Translations under genes and position numbers: made by a program
Assembly (NCBI GenBank): GCA_046350555.1
Contig: JAXMAF010000013.1
Coordinates: forward strand, 62,001-126,000
Length of the DNA: 64,000 nt
From: JAXMAF01 sp046350555
GTDB lineage: Bacteria > Planctomycetota > Phycisphaerae > Phycisphaerales > SM1A02
Direction: 5' to 3'
Part shown: positions 14,728-23,658 of the stretch, piece after piece
Layout: every line of letters begins with the position of its first letter
How positions within the stretch are numbered: position 1 is the stretch's first letter
The notes under the pieces: generated by a model
The model's database searches: none
What the model saw: only the letters and a program-made list of their open reading frames with translations
Told to the model about the DNA's origin: nothing

Positions 14728-15357
14728 ATGGCCGCCAACACCTCCGACAACGACCTCGAGCGCGCCCGTCGCAGTCCGCACGGCCGGTCGAACCGCGCGG
14801 CGCGGGCGCTGTGGGGAATCGTGCAGGCGACGCTCTTCGGATGCTCGCCGCGGCCGCTGCATGGCTGGCGGAACTGGCTCCTGCGACGCTTCGGCGCGAC
14901 GCTGCATCCGACCGCCCGCGTCTATCCGCGAGCCCGCATCTGGGCGCCATGGAACCTGACGCTCGACGCCTACGCGACCATCGCCGATCACGTGGAGGTC
15001 TACTGCGTCGCGCCGGTGCGCCTCGGCGTCGGCACGACCGTCAGCCAGTTCAGCCATCTCTGCGCCGCGACGCACGACCACGAGGATCCCGCGTTTCCCC
15101 TCGTGCCCATGCCGATCTCCGTCGGGTCGCGCTGCTGGATCGCCTCGGACGTCTTCATCGGTCCCGGCGTGACCATCGGCGATGGCACGGTGGTGGGGGT
15201 GCGCTCGACCGTCCTCGCCGACCTTCCCGCATGGAGCGTCTGCGTCGGAACGCCGGCGCGTCCGATCAGGCCACGCGTCCTCCGAGCCACGGATGGCGCG
15301 CCGCCTCCGAGCGTGGCGCGCGGATCTTCCCGGGCGGAAGCGGAGCGCCCGACGTAG
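14728..15357 (+). CDS. WcaF-like O-acetyltransferase (left-handed beta-helix), first of three
   Basis: 209 residues. An N-terminal helical region (GWRNWLLRRFGATLHPTARVY) precedes hexapeptide repeats (VTIGDGTVVGVRSTVL) and ends in VCVGTPARPIRP, the standard WcaF/colanic-acid acetyltransferase layout. The catalytic His lies in SHLCAATHDHEDP. Such enzymes move acetyl groups from acetyl-CoA to sugar hydroxyls on lipid-linked repeat units. The ATG at 14728 follows repeat C. The longer upstream frame is antisense noise. The other two paralogous units lie at 15394-17085 (C-terminal domain) and 17144-17773. Confidence 0.85.
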   Translation: MAANTSDNDLERARRSPHGRSNRAARALWGIVQATLFGCSPRPLHGWRNWLLRRFGATLHPTARVYPRARIWAPWNLTLDAYATIADHVEVYCVAPVRLGVGTTVSQFSHLCAATHDHEDPAFPLVPMPISVGSRCWIASDVFIGPGVTIGDGTVVGVRSTVLADLPAWSVCVGTPARPIRPRVLRATDGAPPPSVARGSSRAEAERPT

Positions 15358-15393
15358 ACGACGCGGCCCGCTCGTATACTCGCCGTCGCACCA

Positions 15394-17085
15394 ATGACCT
15401 CGCTCGCGTCCGCCCAACCCGCCGGCCAATCCGCGGCCCAGCCTTCGGGTCCATCGGAGGTCCAGCCCGGAACCCGGTCCGGCCCACAGACGATCCGCCC
15501 GCCGGCGGACGCGGCGTCGATCGTCCGCTCGGCGCGTCCCGTGCCCGTCTCGGTGGTCATCCTCGCCCTGAACGAGGAGATCAACATCGCCGACTGCCTC
15601 GCCTCGTGCGCCTGGTGCGACGACGTTCACGTGGTCGACAGCGGATCGACGGACCGCACGGTCGAGATCGCCCGCGCCTGCGGCGCGGAGGTGCACTGGC
15701 ACCCCTTCGAGTCGTTCGGCGCGCAGCGCAACTGGGCCATCGACAACATCGCGATGCGACACGAGTGGATCTTCCATCTCGACGCCGACGAGCGCTTCAC
15801 GCCGGAGCTGGTCGAGGCCATGCGCCGGCTCGTCGAATCCGGGCCGCCGCACTCGGGATTCCACGTTCCGCAGAAGCTGATGTTCATGGGCCGCTGGCTC
15901 AAGCGATCGGCGGCGTATCCGACGTACCAGATGCGGCTCTTCCACAGGTCGCGCATGCGCTTCTGCGACTACGGGCACGGCCAGCGCGAGCTCACGTCGG
16001 GAGCGGTCGACGTGCTGAACGAGCCGTACCTGCACTACGGATTCAGCAAGGGCCTCTACGACTGGTTCGACAAGCACAACCGGTACAGCTCGCTCGAGGC
16101 GCTCCAGGTCGTCAGCGGCGGCGATCGCTGGCGCGCGACCGACCTCTTCAGCGGCGACCGCATCCAGCGCCGTCGCGCATGGAAGGAATTCGGCTACTGG
16201 CTCCCGCTGCGCTCCGCGCTGCGCTGGTTCGTCACGCTCTTCATCCTCGGCGGCATCTTCGAAGGCCGCGCCGGCTGGACCTACGCGCGGCTCATCGCGA
16301 CGTACGAGCAGATGACGAGCCTCAAGCTGCGCCTGCTCCGGTCACGGCGGCACGCGGCGTTCGCCACGTTCGAGAAGGACACGGCGCCGGCCATCCGGAC
16401 GACGGTGCTCGACTTCAAGGACCGCCCCGACGACCTCGGCGCCGACCGGCGCGCCGTCGCCGATCGCCTCAACGGCGCGGCCCACGCGACCGCGGCCGCT
16501 CCGGCGGGCGCGCCGGACCACGCGACGGCCGTCGCCGGACACGAGGCGCTCCAGATGCGCCCCGAGGCGAGCCCGTGGACCTTCCGCGAGAAGGTGGGGC
16601 GCGCCATCTGGATGCTCGTCGGACGACCGATCTTCCGGATGAGCTTCCACAACTGGTACCCGTTCCGCGCGTCGCTGCTGCGCCTCTTCGGCGCCAAGGT
16701 CGGTTCCGGCGTGGCGCTTCGTCCGTCGGTCAACATCGAGGTGCCGTGGATGCTCGACCTCGACGACGACGCGACCGTCGGCGACCACGCCATCCTCTAC
16801 TCGCTCGGCCGGATCAAGATCGGCAAGCGGGCGATCATCAGCCAGTACGCGCATCTCTGCGCCGGCACGCACGACTACACCGATCACACCTTCCGGCTGA
16901 TCCGGACGCCGATCACCATCGGCGACGACGTCTGGATCGGCGCCGACGCCTTCGTCGGTCCAGGCGTCACCATCGGGAGCCTCAGCGTCCTCGGCGCCCG
17001 CTCCAGCACGTACAAGGACCTGCCGCAGCAGCACGTCTGCGTCGGCAATCCCGCGAAGCCCATCAAGCGCCGCATGCTGCGATAG
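15394..17085 (+). CDS. Bifunctional GT2 glycosyltransferase / WcaF-like acetyltransferase fusion
   Basis: A 563-residue two-domain protein. Residues about 50-310 form a family 2 glycosyltransferase: VSVVILALNEEINIADCL, DSGSTDRT, and LDADERF as the DxD-like metal site, then a WaaE/KdtX-like tail with YWLPLRSALRWF. A linker of about 60 residues rich in Ala and charge leads to a left-handed beta-helix domain (about 395-563) with NWYPFRASLLRLFGAKVG, the catalytic AHLCAGTHDYTDH segment and CVGNPAKPIKRR. Both halves look intact. Fusion suggests sugar transfer and acetylation are coupled in one repeat-unit step. No frameshift or internal start is needed. Confidence 0.87.
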   Translation: MTSLASAQPAGQSAAQPSGPSEVQPGTRSGPQTIRPPADAASIVRSARPVPVSVVILALNEEINIADCLASCAWCDDVHVVDSGSTDRTVEIARACGAEVHWHPFESFGAQRNWAIDNIAMRHEWIFHLDADERFTPELVEAMRRLVESGPPHSGFHVPQKLMFMGRWLKRSAAYPTYQMRLFHRSRMRFCDYGHGQRELTSGAVDVLNEPYLHYGFSKGLYDWFDKHNRYSSLEALQVVSGGDRWRATDLFSGDRIQRRRAWKEFGYWLPLRSALRWFVTLFILGGIFEGRAGWTYARLIATYEQMTSLKLRLLRSRRHAAFATFEKDTAPAIRTTVLDFKDRPDDLGADRRAVADRLNGAAHATAAAPAGAPDHATAVAGHEALQMRPEASPWTFREKVGRAIWMLVGRPIFRMSFHNWYPFRASLLRLFGAKVGSGVALRPSVNIEVPWMLDLDDDATVGDHAILYSLGRIKIGKRAIISQYAHLCAGTHDYTDHTFRLIRTPITIGDDVWIGADAFVGPGVTIGSLSVLGARSSTYKDLPQQHVCVGNPAKPIKRRMLR

Positions 17086-17143
17086 CGCGCGGTCCGGCGC
17101 CTCGGCCGGGGCTCGCGCCGTCCACGCCGCTGCGCACTCCTCC

Positions 17144-17773
17144 ATGGCCCGATTCACCGTTGACTCGGCCGACTGGCCCGACGTGTCCGACCCGACCGAA
17201 CCTCTTCTCGTCACCGCCGTGCCGCCGCCGAGGCAGCGGGTCTTCCTTCCGCGCAACCGCGGCGAGCGATGGAAGGGGTTCCTGTGGGCGATCGTGCGCG
17301 CGACCGTCTTCCGCTGGAGTCCCTCCGGCGCCATGCGGTGGCGGAACTGGCTGCTGCGCCGATTCGGGGCGACGATCGACCCGACGGCCGAGGTCCACGC
17401 GTCGGTGATCGTCGAGCTGCCCTGGCACCTCTCGATCGGACCGCGCAGCAAGATCGCCCACAAGGTCATCCTCAACTGCATGGGCGCCGTCTCCATCGGC
17501 GCCGACACGCGCATCTCGCAGTACGCCCACGTGGTGGCCGGCACCCACGAGTACACGCGTCCGGACATGCAGATCCTCCGCAAGCCGGTCACGATCGGCG
17601 ACAACGTCTGGATCGCCGCCGACGCCTTCATCGGTCCCGGAGTGACCATCGCCGACGGCGCCATCGTCGCGGCGCGATCGAGCGTCTTCCACGATCTTCC
17701 CGGACGGATGGTCGCCGCAGGCGAGCCGGCGACGGTGCGGCGGCGACGCGACGATCGCCCAGCCGCGGAATAG
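17144..17773 (+). CDS. WcaF-like O-acetyltransferase, third unit
   Basis: 209 residues with RWRNWLLRRFGATIDPTAEVH, hexapeptide turns (SIGADTRISQYAHVVAGTHEYTR) carrying the catalytic His, and VTIADGAIVAARSSVFHDL. It is closely related to the acetyltransferase at 14728 and to the second domain of the fusion, so local duplication is likely. It starts 58 bp after the fusion gene. The C-terminus lacks the NPAKPI motif in exact form (AAGEPATVRRR). The acceptor is unknown. Confidence 0.83.
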   Translation: MARFTVDSADWPDVSDPTEPLLVTAVPPPRQRVFLPRNRGERWKGFLWAIVRATVFRWSPSGAMRWRNWLLRRFGATIDPTAEVHASVIVELPWHLSIGPRSKIAHKVILNCMGAVSIGADTRISQYAHVVAGTHEYTRPDMQILRKPVTIGDNVWIAADAFIGPGVTIADGAIVAARSSVFHDLPGRMVAAGEPATVRRRRDDRPAAE

Positions 17774-17883
17774 CGCCGGCGTCGCCCGCGCGGCGCCTTC
17801 GCGGATACAGCCGTTGCATGGAGCCGATCGTTCGTTATCGTGGGCGCTCGCTTTCCGCCCACCACCGCACGAGGAGTCCACGC

Positions 17884-18930
17884 ATGCATCGCCTCATCGC
17901 CGCCATCACCGTGCTCGCGCCCGCAGCCGTCGCGCTCTCGGCGCAGACCTACGTCTTCACGATCGACACCCGCGACAGCTTCGTCGACACGTCGCTCTCC
18001 CTCGGCACGCCCCTCGCCGGCACGTTCAAGGGCAACTACGACGCCACCAACAATCCGACGGGCACCAAGACCATCCCCGGACTCTTCGGCGGAAGCGGCA
18101 ACAACCCGATCAACTACTCGGCGACGCTCGCCGGCGCCGCGGCCGCGACGACGCCGCCGACCGGCGGGTTCACGCTCGCCGTCGACCTCGGCACGCTGAC
18201 CGCCACGATCGACGGCCTGGCGATCGACCTGCTCGGCGGCGACACGATCAACTTCGGCGTGACGGTCACCATCGAATACGACACGTTCCACACGCAGAAC
18301 CCTGGCGCGGTCTTCCCGGGCGGCTTCACGATCCCGATTCCGCTGGGCGACCTGGCGACGATCGACGCCCTCACGGCGACGCAGACCGCCCCCGGCGCCG
18401 GCGTCCTCGCGCCAGGCGCGCCGGGCATCTACACGCTCGTCGTCGCCGTGCCGGTCGACCTCGTCGCGAGCGCCACGGTGAACGGATCTCCGGTGACCGA
18501 CGGCACGCCGATTCCCGCCGTCCTTCCGCTGACGGGCACGCTCGACCTGACCCAGCTCGCCCCGACCCTCACGCTCCAGGTCATGAACACGATCGAGCAG
18601 ACCACGCCGATCGACGCCCAGGCGTTCACCGACCAGCCCCTCGACATCCCGACGGTCCTGCCACCCGGCGGAACGGCGCACCTGCTGTTCAGCGGAACGA
18701 TCACGGAATTCACGATCTCCGCGGACACCAACATCGATCTCACCGCGGTGGGCACGCTCCAGTGCGGCTTCGCCGACCTCAACTGCGACGGCGTCGTGAA
18801 CGGCGCGGATCTCGGCCTGCTCCTCGGCCAATGGGGACCGTGCGGCGCCGGCGAGTGCAGCGGCGACCTCAACGGCGACGGCGAGGTCAACGGCGCGGAT
18901 CTCGGACTGCTCCTCGGCGCGTGGAGCTGA
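17884..18930 (+). CDS. Secreted protein with C-terminal dockerin-like tail (1 of 5)
   Basis: 348 residues with a signal peptide (MHRLIAAITVLAPAAVALSAQ). An Ala/Thr/Gly-rich beta-type domain of unknown function is followed by two calcium-binding DxNxDG repeats (ADLNCDGVVNGADLGLLLGQW and GDLNGDGEVNGADLGLLLG, ending AWS). The tail sits at the extreme C-terminus as in many Phycisphaerae secreted proteins. Whether it binds a cohesin or serves as a sorting tag is unknown. It is 20 bp upstream of cysS but probably has its own promoter. Confidence 0.8.
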   Translation: MHRLIAAITVLAPAAVALSAQTYVFTIDTRDSFVDTSLSLGTPLAGTFKGNYDATNNPTGTKTIPGLFGGSGNNPINYSATLAGAAAATTPPTGGFTLAVDLGTLTATIDGLAIDLLGGDTINFGVTVTIEYDTFHTQNPGAVFPGGFTIPIPLGDLATIDALTATQTAPGAGVLAPGAPGIYTLVVAVPVDLVASATVNGSPVTDGTPIPAVLPLTGTLDLTQLAPTLTLQVMNTIEQTTPIDAQAFTDQPLDIPTVLPPGGTAHLLFSGTITEFTISADTNIDLTAVGTLQCGFADLNCDGVVNGADLGLLLGQWGPCGAGECSGDLNGDGEVNGADLGLLLGAWS

Positions 18931-18949
18931 TCGCTCGCCGGTCCCGACG

Positions 18950-20593
18950 ATGACGACGTTCCGCCTCTACAACACGCTCACGAAGTCCGTGGAGGACTTC
19001 GTGCCGATCGATCCCGCCGGGAAGCGCGTCACGTTCTACTCGTGCGGGCCGACGGTCTACGACTACGCGCACATCGGAAACTTCCGGTCGTTCCTCAACG
19101 CCGACATGGTCCGGCGGACCCTCGAGCTGGTCGGCTACGAGGTGCGCCACGTCATGAACATCACCGACGTCGGGCACATGACCGACGATTCCGGCGATGG
19201 CGGCGAGGATCGGATGGAGGTCGCCAGCCGGCGGCTTGCCGAGGCGAAGAAGTCCGGCAGGCTGCCGGCGGGCGTCGACATCGATCCCGGCGATCCCTAC
19301 GCGATCGCCGCGTTCTACGCGGACGCTTTCATCGAGGATGGACGGACGCTCGGACTGAAGGTCGCCGAGGAGGAGCGCGCCCATCCCGAGCTCATGCCGC
19401 GACCGACGCGCTACATCCCGCAGATGATCAAGCTCGTCGAGGCGCTCATTGCGCGGGGCCACGCCTATGTCGCCCGCGACGGCGTGGTCTACTTCGACGT
19501 GCGGTCGTTTCCGGCGTATGGACGGCTCAGCGGCAACACGCTCGATGCCCTCCGCGCCGGCGAGGGCGGACGCGTGAGCGAGTCCAACCAGGCGATGAAG
19601 CGGAGCCCCGCCGACTTCATGCTCTGGAAGGCGGATCCGGCGCATCTCATGCGCTGGAGGAGTCCGTGGGGCGAGGGCTACCCGGGTTGGCACCTGGAGT
19701 GCTCCGTGATGGCGGCCGACCTGCTGGCCGCCGCCGATGCCGCAGCGCGCGGCACGGCGATGATCGACCTGCACTCCGGCGGCGAGGACAACATCTTCCC
19801 GCACCACGAGTGCGAGATTGCGCAGAGCTGCTCGGCGTCGGGCGCACCGCTCTTTGCGCGGTACTGGTTCCACACGCGGCATCTCGTCGTCGAGGGCGAG
19901 AAGATGTCCAAGAGCCTCGGCAACTTCTTCCTCGTGCGCGACCTGCTCGCGAAGGGCGCCACGCCGGCGGCGATCCGGCTCGAGCTGGTGCGCACCCACT
20001 ACCGCGTCAACGCGAACTTCACGCTCCAGGGACTCAAGGACTGCCAACGGCAGATCGACCGCTGGGCGCGGGCCGCGGCGTGGCTCGAGCGGCACGCCGG
20101 AGGCGCCACGTCCCCGGCGCCCGCCGGCGCCGCATCGAAGGCGACCGTTGGCGCGGCGATGAACACGATCGACCACGCCGCGACGACGCGCGGCTCCGGG
20201 CCGCTCGGCGCGGCGCTGCCGGAATTCACCGCGGCGCTCTGCGACGACCTCAACGTCGCCCGGGCGATCGCGGTCCTGAACGAGGCCGTTGGCGCGATGG
20301 CCATCGATGCTCCGCCGCGCGCCGGCACGACGCCCGCCGCGCTTGCCGCCGAGCTCGCGTCGTTGCGCACCATGAACGGCGTGCTCGGCGTCCTCGAGCG
20401 CAACACCGTGCCCGTCGCCGCCGGCGACGATCCCGACGCGGCCAGGATCGAGTCGCTCATCGCCAGCCGCGCCGCCGCCCGGAAGGCTCGCAACTTCGCC
20501 GAGGGCGACCGCGTCCGCGACGAGCTGCTCGCGATGGGCGTGGCCATCAAGGATGGTCCTTCCGGCACGAGCTGGTCGCGCATCGTCAAGTAG
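18950..20593 (+). CDS. cysS: Cysteinyl-tRNA synthetase
   Basis: Charges tRNA-Cys. 547 residues, longer than the usual 460-480 because of an insertion after the Rossmann domain (DDSGDGGEDRMEVASRR) and a long linker before the C-terminal helical domain (about 400-425). CGPTVYDYAHIGN at 32-44 contains zinc Cys32 and the HIGH-class motif; GWHLECS with Cys251, HHECEIAQS with zinc ligands, and KMSKS at 318-322 are all present. The ATG at 18950 gives the standard N-terminus. No T-box or other leader is seen in the 19-bp gap. Confidence 0.95.
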   Translation: MTTFRLYNTLTKSVEDFVPIDPAGKRVTFYSCGPTVYDYAHIGNFRSFLNADMVRRTLELVGYEVRHVMNITDVGHMTDDSGDGGEDRMEVASRRLAEAKKSGRLPAGVDIDPGDPYAIAAFYADAFIEDGRTLGLKVAEEERAHPELMPRPTRYIPQMIKLVEALIARGHAYVARDGVVYFDVRSFPAYGRLSGNTLDALRAGEGGRVSESNQAMKRSPADFMLWKADPAHLMRWRSPWGEGYPGWHLECSVMAADLLAAADAAARGTAMIDLHSGGEDNIFPHHECEIAQSCSASGAPLFARYWFHTRHLVVEGEKMSKSLGNFFLVRDLLAKGATPAAIRLELVRTHYRVNANFTLQGLKDCQRQIDRWARAAAWLERHAGGATSPAPAGAASKATVGAAMNTIDHAATTRGSGPLGAALPEFTAALCDDLNVARAIAVLNEAVGAMAIDAPPRAGTTPAALAAELASLRTMNGVLGVLERNTVPVAAGDDPDAARIESLIASRAAARKARNFAEGDRVRDELLAMGVAIKDGPSGTSWSRIVK

Positions 20594-20740
20594 GCGGATC
20601 GGTCCGCATGCGTCCGCGCCGGGCCGACCGCCCGCGCGCCGGAATACCCGTGCGCGAAGCCATCATGCATGGGCCCATGGGCCGCCGATGCGCGGCCCGC
20701 TCGATTCCCGTGGCTGCCGCCCGCCGACCCTGTCCCGAGA

Positions 20741-20795
20741 TGCCACTGCGCGCAAGAGGGGTCGAACGCATGAGGGTCCGCTGGAATCCCCATGA
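20741..20795 (-). repeat. 105-bp dispersed repeat, copy D (half copy)
   Basis: Contains AGGGGTCGAACGCATGAGGG and CGCTGGAATCCCCATGAA, the GGATTCC-end half of the element. It lies within 10 bp after the S9 peptidase stop (which reads on the minus strand at 20804) and has the common orientation relative to that gene. The other half has decayed or been lost. Confidence 0.65.
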
Positions 20796-20803
20796 AGCGG
20801 GCT

Positions 20804-23215
20804 CTACGGCCGCACGGGGTCGCCGATGAACCGCTCGAAGAACTCGACGGTGCGGACCATCCGGTCGATGCGCTGGCGGACAGGTCCGCGCCGGCTCATG
20901 TCGTGGTCGGCGCCGGGATAGCGCACGTACTCGACCGGGCGGCCAAGGACGCGCAAGGCGCGATAGAGCATCTCCGACTGGACGAAGCCCGTCCGGAGAT
21001 CGCTGCTTCCGTGCATGATCAGCAACGGCGTCCGGATGCGCCGCGCCTCGTAGAAGGGGCTCTCGCGCACCATCGCGTCGCGCAGTCGCGGATCGAACGG
21101 ATACCCGCCGAAGTACCACTCGACGAGCCGCCACGCGCTCCCCTCGCCGAAGAACGTGGCGAGGTCGTAGACGCCGCGCTCCGCGACGGCGGCCTTGAAG
21201 CGCTGGTCGCGCGTCAGCATGTAGGCGGTGAGGAAGCCTCCATAGCTGCCGCCTCCGATCACCAGCCGCTCGCGATCGACCCAGTCGAGCGTGCACGCGT
21301 CGTCGAGCGCCGCAAGCACGTCGCCGCTCGGCCCGGCGCCCCAGTCCCCGCGGATCAGGCGGGCGAAGTCGAAGCCGTAGCCGTTCGAGCCCCGCGGGTT
21401 GCAGTAGACGACGCCGTAGCCACGGCCGCAGAGCCACTGGAACTCGTGCCACATGGTGAGTTCGCCCGGTCCCCACATGCCCATCGGACCGCCGTGGATC
21501 GCCAGCAGGAGCGGATGCGTGCGCCCCGGCCGGCGATCGACGGGCTCCATCACGAACGCCTGCACGCGCACACCGTCGGGGCGGACGATCCAGCGTTCCT
21601 GCGGCGACGAAAGGGAGCGCCGGCGCGTCCACTCGTTGAGATCGATCAGCTCGCGCTCGCCATGCGCATCGCGGCGCACGAGCACGCACGGGCGCTGCGC
21701 CGTCGACAGCGCATAAACGATCCGGCCGCCGCCGGAAGCGGCCGCGTAGACGCTGACCGGCTGGCCGTGCGCCGGCCCCTTCGAGCCATCGGTGCCGGTC
21801 GCCGGCGCTGCCCCCGACCCCTGGCCCGATCCGGCGATCGAGCTGGCGCCGGCGGCTCCCGGCGTGGTTCCGGCGCCCGTCGGCGACCGCTCGGCGAAGC
21901 GCGCGATGTCGAGCGGCGCGAGCAGCCCCGTGGTGATCGAGAGCAGCGGCAGCCCGCCGCGATCCGCGACCACGAAGCAGAGTCCCGAGTTCGCCGAGTT
22001 CCAGAACCACTGCGCGACGGAACGATCGATCGACTCGGTCACGAACGTCGGATCGCCGCGCTCGACGGGCACGAAGCCGACGAGGACGGGACGAACCGCC
22101 GGCTCGTCGACCTGTCGCGCACGGAACCCGACGAGCGTGCCATCGGGACTGGGCTTCGCATCCTCGAACGCCCACCCCGGCTTCGCGAGAAACGGCTCGT
22201 CGTCGCGGCCATCCATGCCGATCGTCCACAGCTCGCTCGCGAGCGTGCGGTCGAGATGCTCCGCGCCGCCGCGGAACGCGGTGTAGACGATGCGCGGTCC
22301 GCCGCGGCCACCGGCGCCGCTCGCCGCGCCGCCGATGAAGACCGGTTCGCGGTGGTGGGCGGCGTCGCGCGTGAGCCGTCTCGCCGGCGCCTCGGGCTGA
22401 TCGACCTCCACGAGGAAGAGCTGGTCGACGAGAAGGCGCGTGCGAAGCGACGTGTCGTCGACGAACTCGGGACGCGTCACGACGGTCGGGTCGTTCGCCG
22501 CGGCGTTGCGGGCGAGCCAGGTCCGCTGCTGCGAACGGTCGCCGTCGGGCGACGCCGCGCCGGCCACCGGCGAATCGGCCGTTCCCGTGAACGGTTCGTC
22601 GTTCCACGCCCGACCGGGGCGGTCGAGCGGCCACGTCGGCGTTCCCTCGATCTGCCCAAGCGGAACGGGCGACACGACGACGATGAACTTCCCGTCCGGC
22701 GACCACGCCGGATGGCTGGCGCCTTCGGGCAGCGCGGTCACCGGTCGTGCCTCGCCGCCATCGAGCGGAAGAACCCAGACCTGCGCCGCGCCCGCGGAAC
22801 CCGCGCCGCCGCCCGTGGTCGGTGGCGACGTCGAAGGCGCCGCCTGCGCCGCGGCGGGAGCGCGCACGAACGCGACGCGCCGTCCGTCCGGCGACAGGAT
22901 CGGCGACGTGTCGATCGAGTCGCCAACGGTGAGCTGCCGAGGCGCGGCGCCATCCTCGACGAGATCGATCGACCAGATGTTCGACCGGTACTCGTGCCTG
23001 ACCTCGTCGCCTTGCCACGAATCGGGCGAGATCGATCGCACGACGAAGACCGCGCGGCGGCCATCGCGCGAGACGTCGATGGCCGGTATCGTCCGAAGCT
23101 TGAGCAGGTCGGTGACGCGCACCGGTGTCGCGTCGGCGCACGAACCGCGCGCAGCGCCCAGGAGCGTCGCGCCGATCGCCATCGCGGCCGCGCCGCGTCC
23201 GAGGACGAGGATCAT
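20804..23215 (-). CDS. S9-family prolyl oligopeptidase-type serine peptidase, secreted
   Basis: 803 residues. A hydrophobic N-terminus (AAAMAIGATLLGAARGSCA) looks like a signal peptide. A beta-propeller of WD40/PD40-type repeats (SPDGRRVAFV, SPDGKFIVVV, SPDGTLVGF) shields a C-terminal alpha/beta hydrolase domain. Catalytic Ser is in GGGSYGGFLTAY, Asp in HGSSDLRTGF and His in PGADHDMSRRG. S9 peptidases of this build cleave dipeptides or acyl amino acids from short peptides in the periplasm. An Ala/Gly/Ser-rich loop interrupts the propeller. A downstream Met (about residue 12) is an alternative start. Confidence 0.9.
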   Translation of the reverse strand: MILVLGRGAAAMAIGATLLGAARGSCADATPVRVTDLLKLRTIPAIDVSRDGRRAVFVVRSISPDSWQGDEVRHEYRSNIWSIDLVEDGAAPRQLTVGDSIDTSPILSPDGRRVAFVRAPAAAQAAPSTSPPTTGGGAGSAGAAQVWVLPLDGGEARPVTALPEGASHPAWSPDGKFIVVVSPVPLGQIEGTPTWPLDRPGRAWNDEPFTGTADSPVAGAASPDGDRSQQRTWLARNAAANDPTVVTRPEFVDDTSLRTRLLVDQLFLVEVDQPEAPARRLTRDAAHHREPVFIGGAASGAGGRGGPRIVYTAFRGGAEHLDRTLASELWTIGMDGRDDEPFLAKPGWAFEDAKPSPDGTLVGFRARQVDEPAVRPVLVGFVPVERGDPTFVTESIDRSVAQWFWNSANSGLCFVVADRGGLPLLSITTGLLAPLDIARFAERSPTGAGTTPGAAGASSIAGSGQGSGAAPATGTDGSKGPAHGQPVSVYAAASGGGRIVYALSTAQRPCVLVRRDAHGERELIDLNEWTRRRSLSSPQERWIVRPDGVRVQAFVMEPVDRRPGRTHPLLLAIHGGPMGMWGPGELTMWHEFQWLCGRGYGVVYCNPRGSNGYGFDFARLIRGDWGAGPSGDVLAALDDACTLDWVDRERLVIGGGSYGGFLTAYMLTRDQRFKAAVAERGVYDLATFFGEGSAWRLVEWYFGGYPFDPRLRDAMVRESPFYEARRIRTPLLIMHGSSDLRTGFVQSEMLYRALRVLGRPVEYVRYPGADHDMSRRGPVRQRIDRMVRTVEFFERFIGDPVRP

Positions 23216-23278
23216 CCGCGATGGTAGTTGGGCCGCCCGGACGCTCGCGGCGCCTCGTTCGGTCGGTCGTCGCGGCGC

Positions 23279-23614
23279 TCACGCGCCGATCGCGGCGTCG
23301 AGGATCTTCTCGAGATCCGGCTTGCCGATCAGGCCCACGTGCTTCTTCTGCATCTTTCCACCCTTGAAGACCATGATCGTCGGAATCGACTGGATGCCCA
23401 GCGACATCGCGTGCTGGCTGTTCTCGTCGATGTTCAGCTTGCCCACCTTGACGCGACCCTGGTATTGCTGCGCGACGGCCTCGACCGTGGGTCCGAGCTT
23501 CACGCAGGGGCCGCACCACGGCGCCCAGAAGTCGACGAGCACGGGGGCGGTCGACCGGAGGACTTCGGCGTCGAAGTTGGCGTCGGTGAATTCGTGAACG
23601 GCGGGGCTGGCCAT
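23279..23614 (-). CDS. trxA: Thioredoxin
   Basis: A 111-residue classical thioredoxin with FWAPWCGPC (redox site WCGPC at 33-37), the cis-Pro segment SIPTIMVFKGG and KLNIDENSQHA. It reduces protein disulfides in the cytoplasm with NADPH and thioredoxin reductase. Normal length. It lies 44 bp after folP on the same strand, with the S9 peptidase gene downstream; this could be one transcript aroDE-folP-trxA. Confidence 0.96.
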   Translation of the reverse strand: MASPAVHEFTDANFDAEVLRSTAPVLVDFWAPWCGPCVKLGPTVEAVAQQYQGRVKVGKLNIDENSQHAMSLGIQSIPTIMVFKGGKMQKKHVGLIGKPDLEKILDAAIGA

Positions 23615-23658
23615 GGATTGGTTTCCTCGAGTCCTTTGATGACGGTCCGGATGATAGG

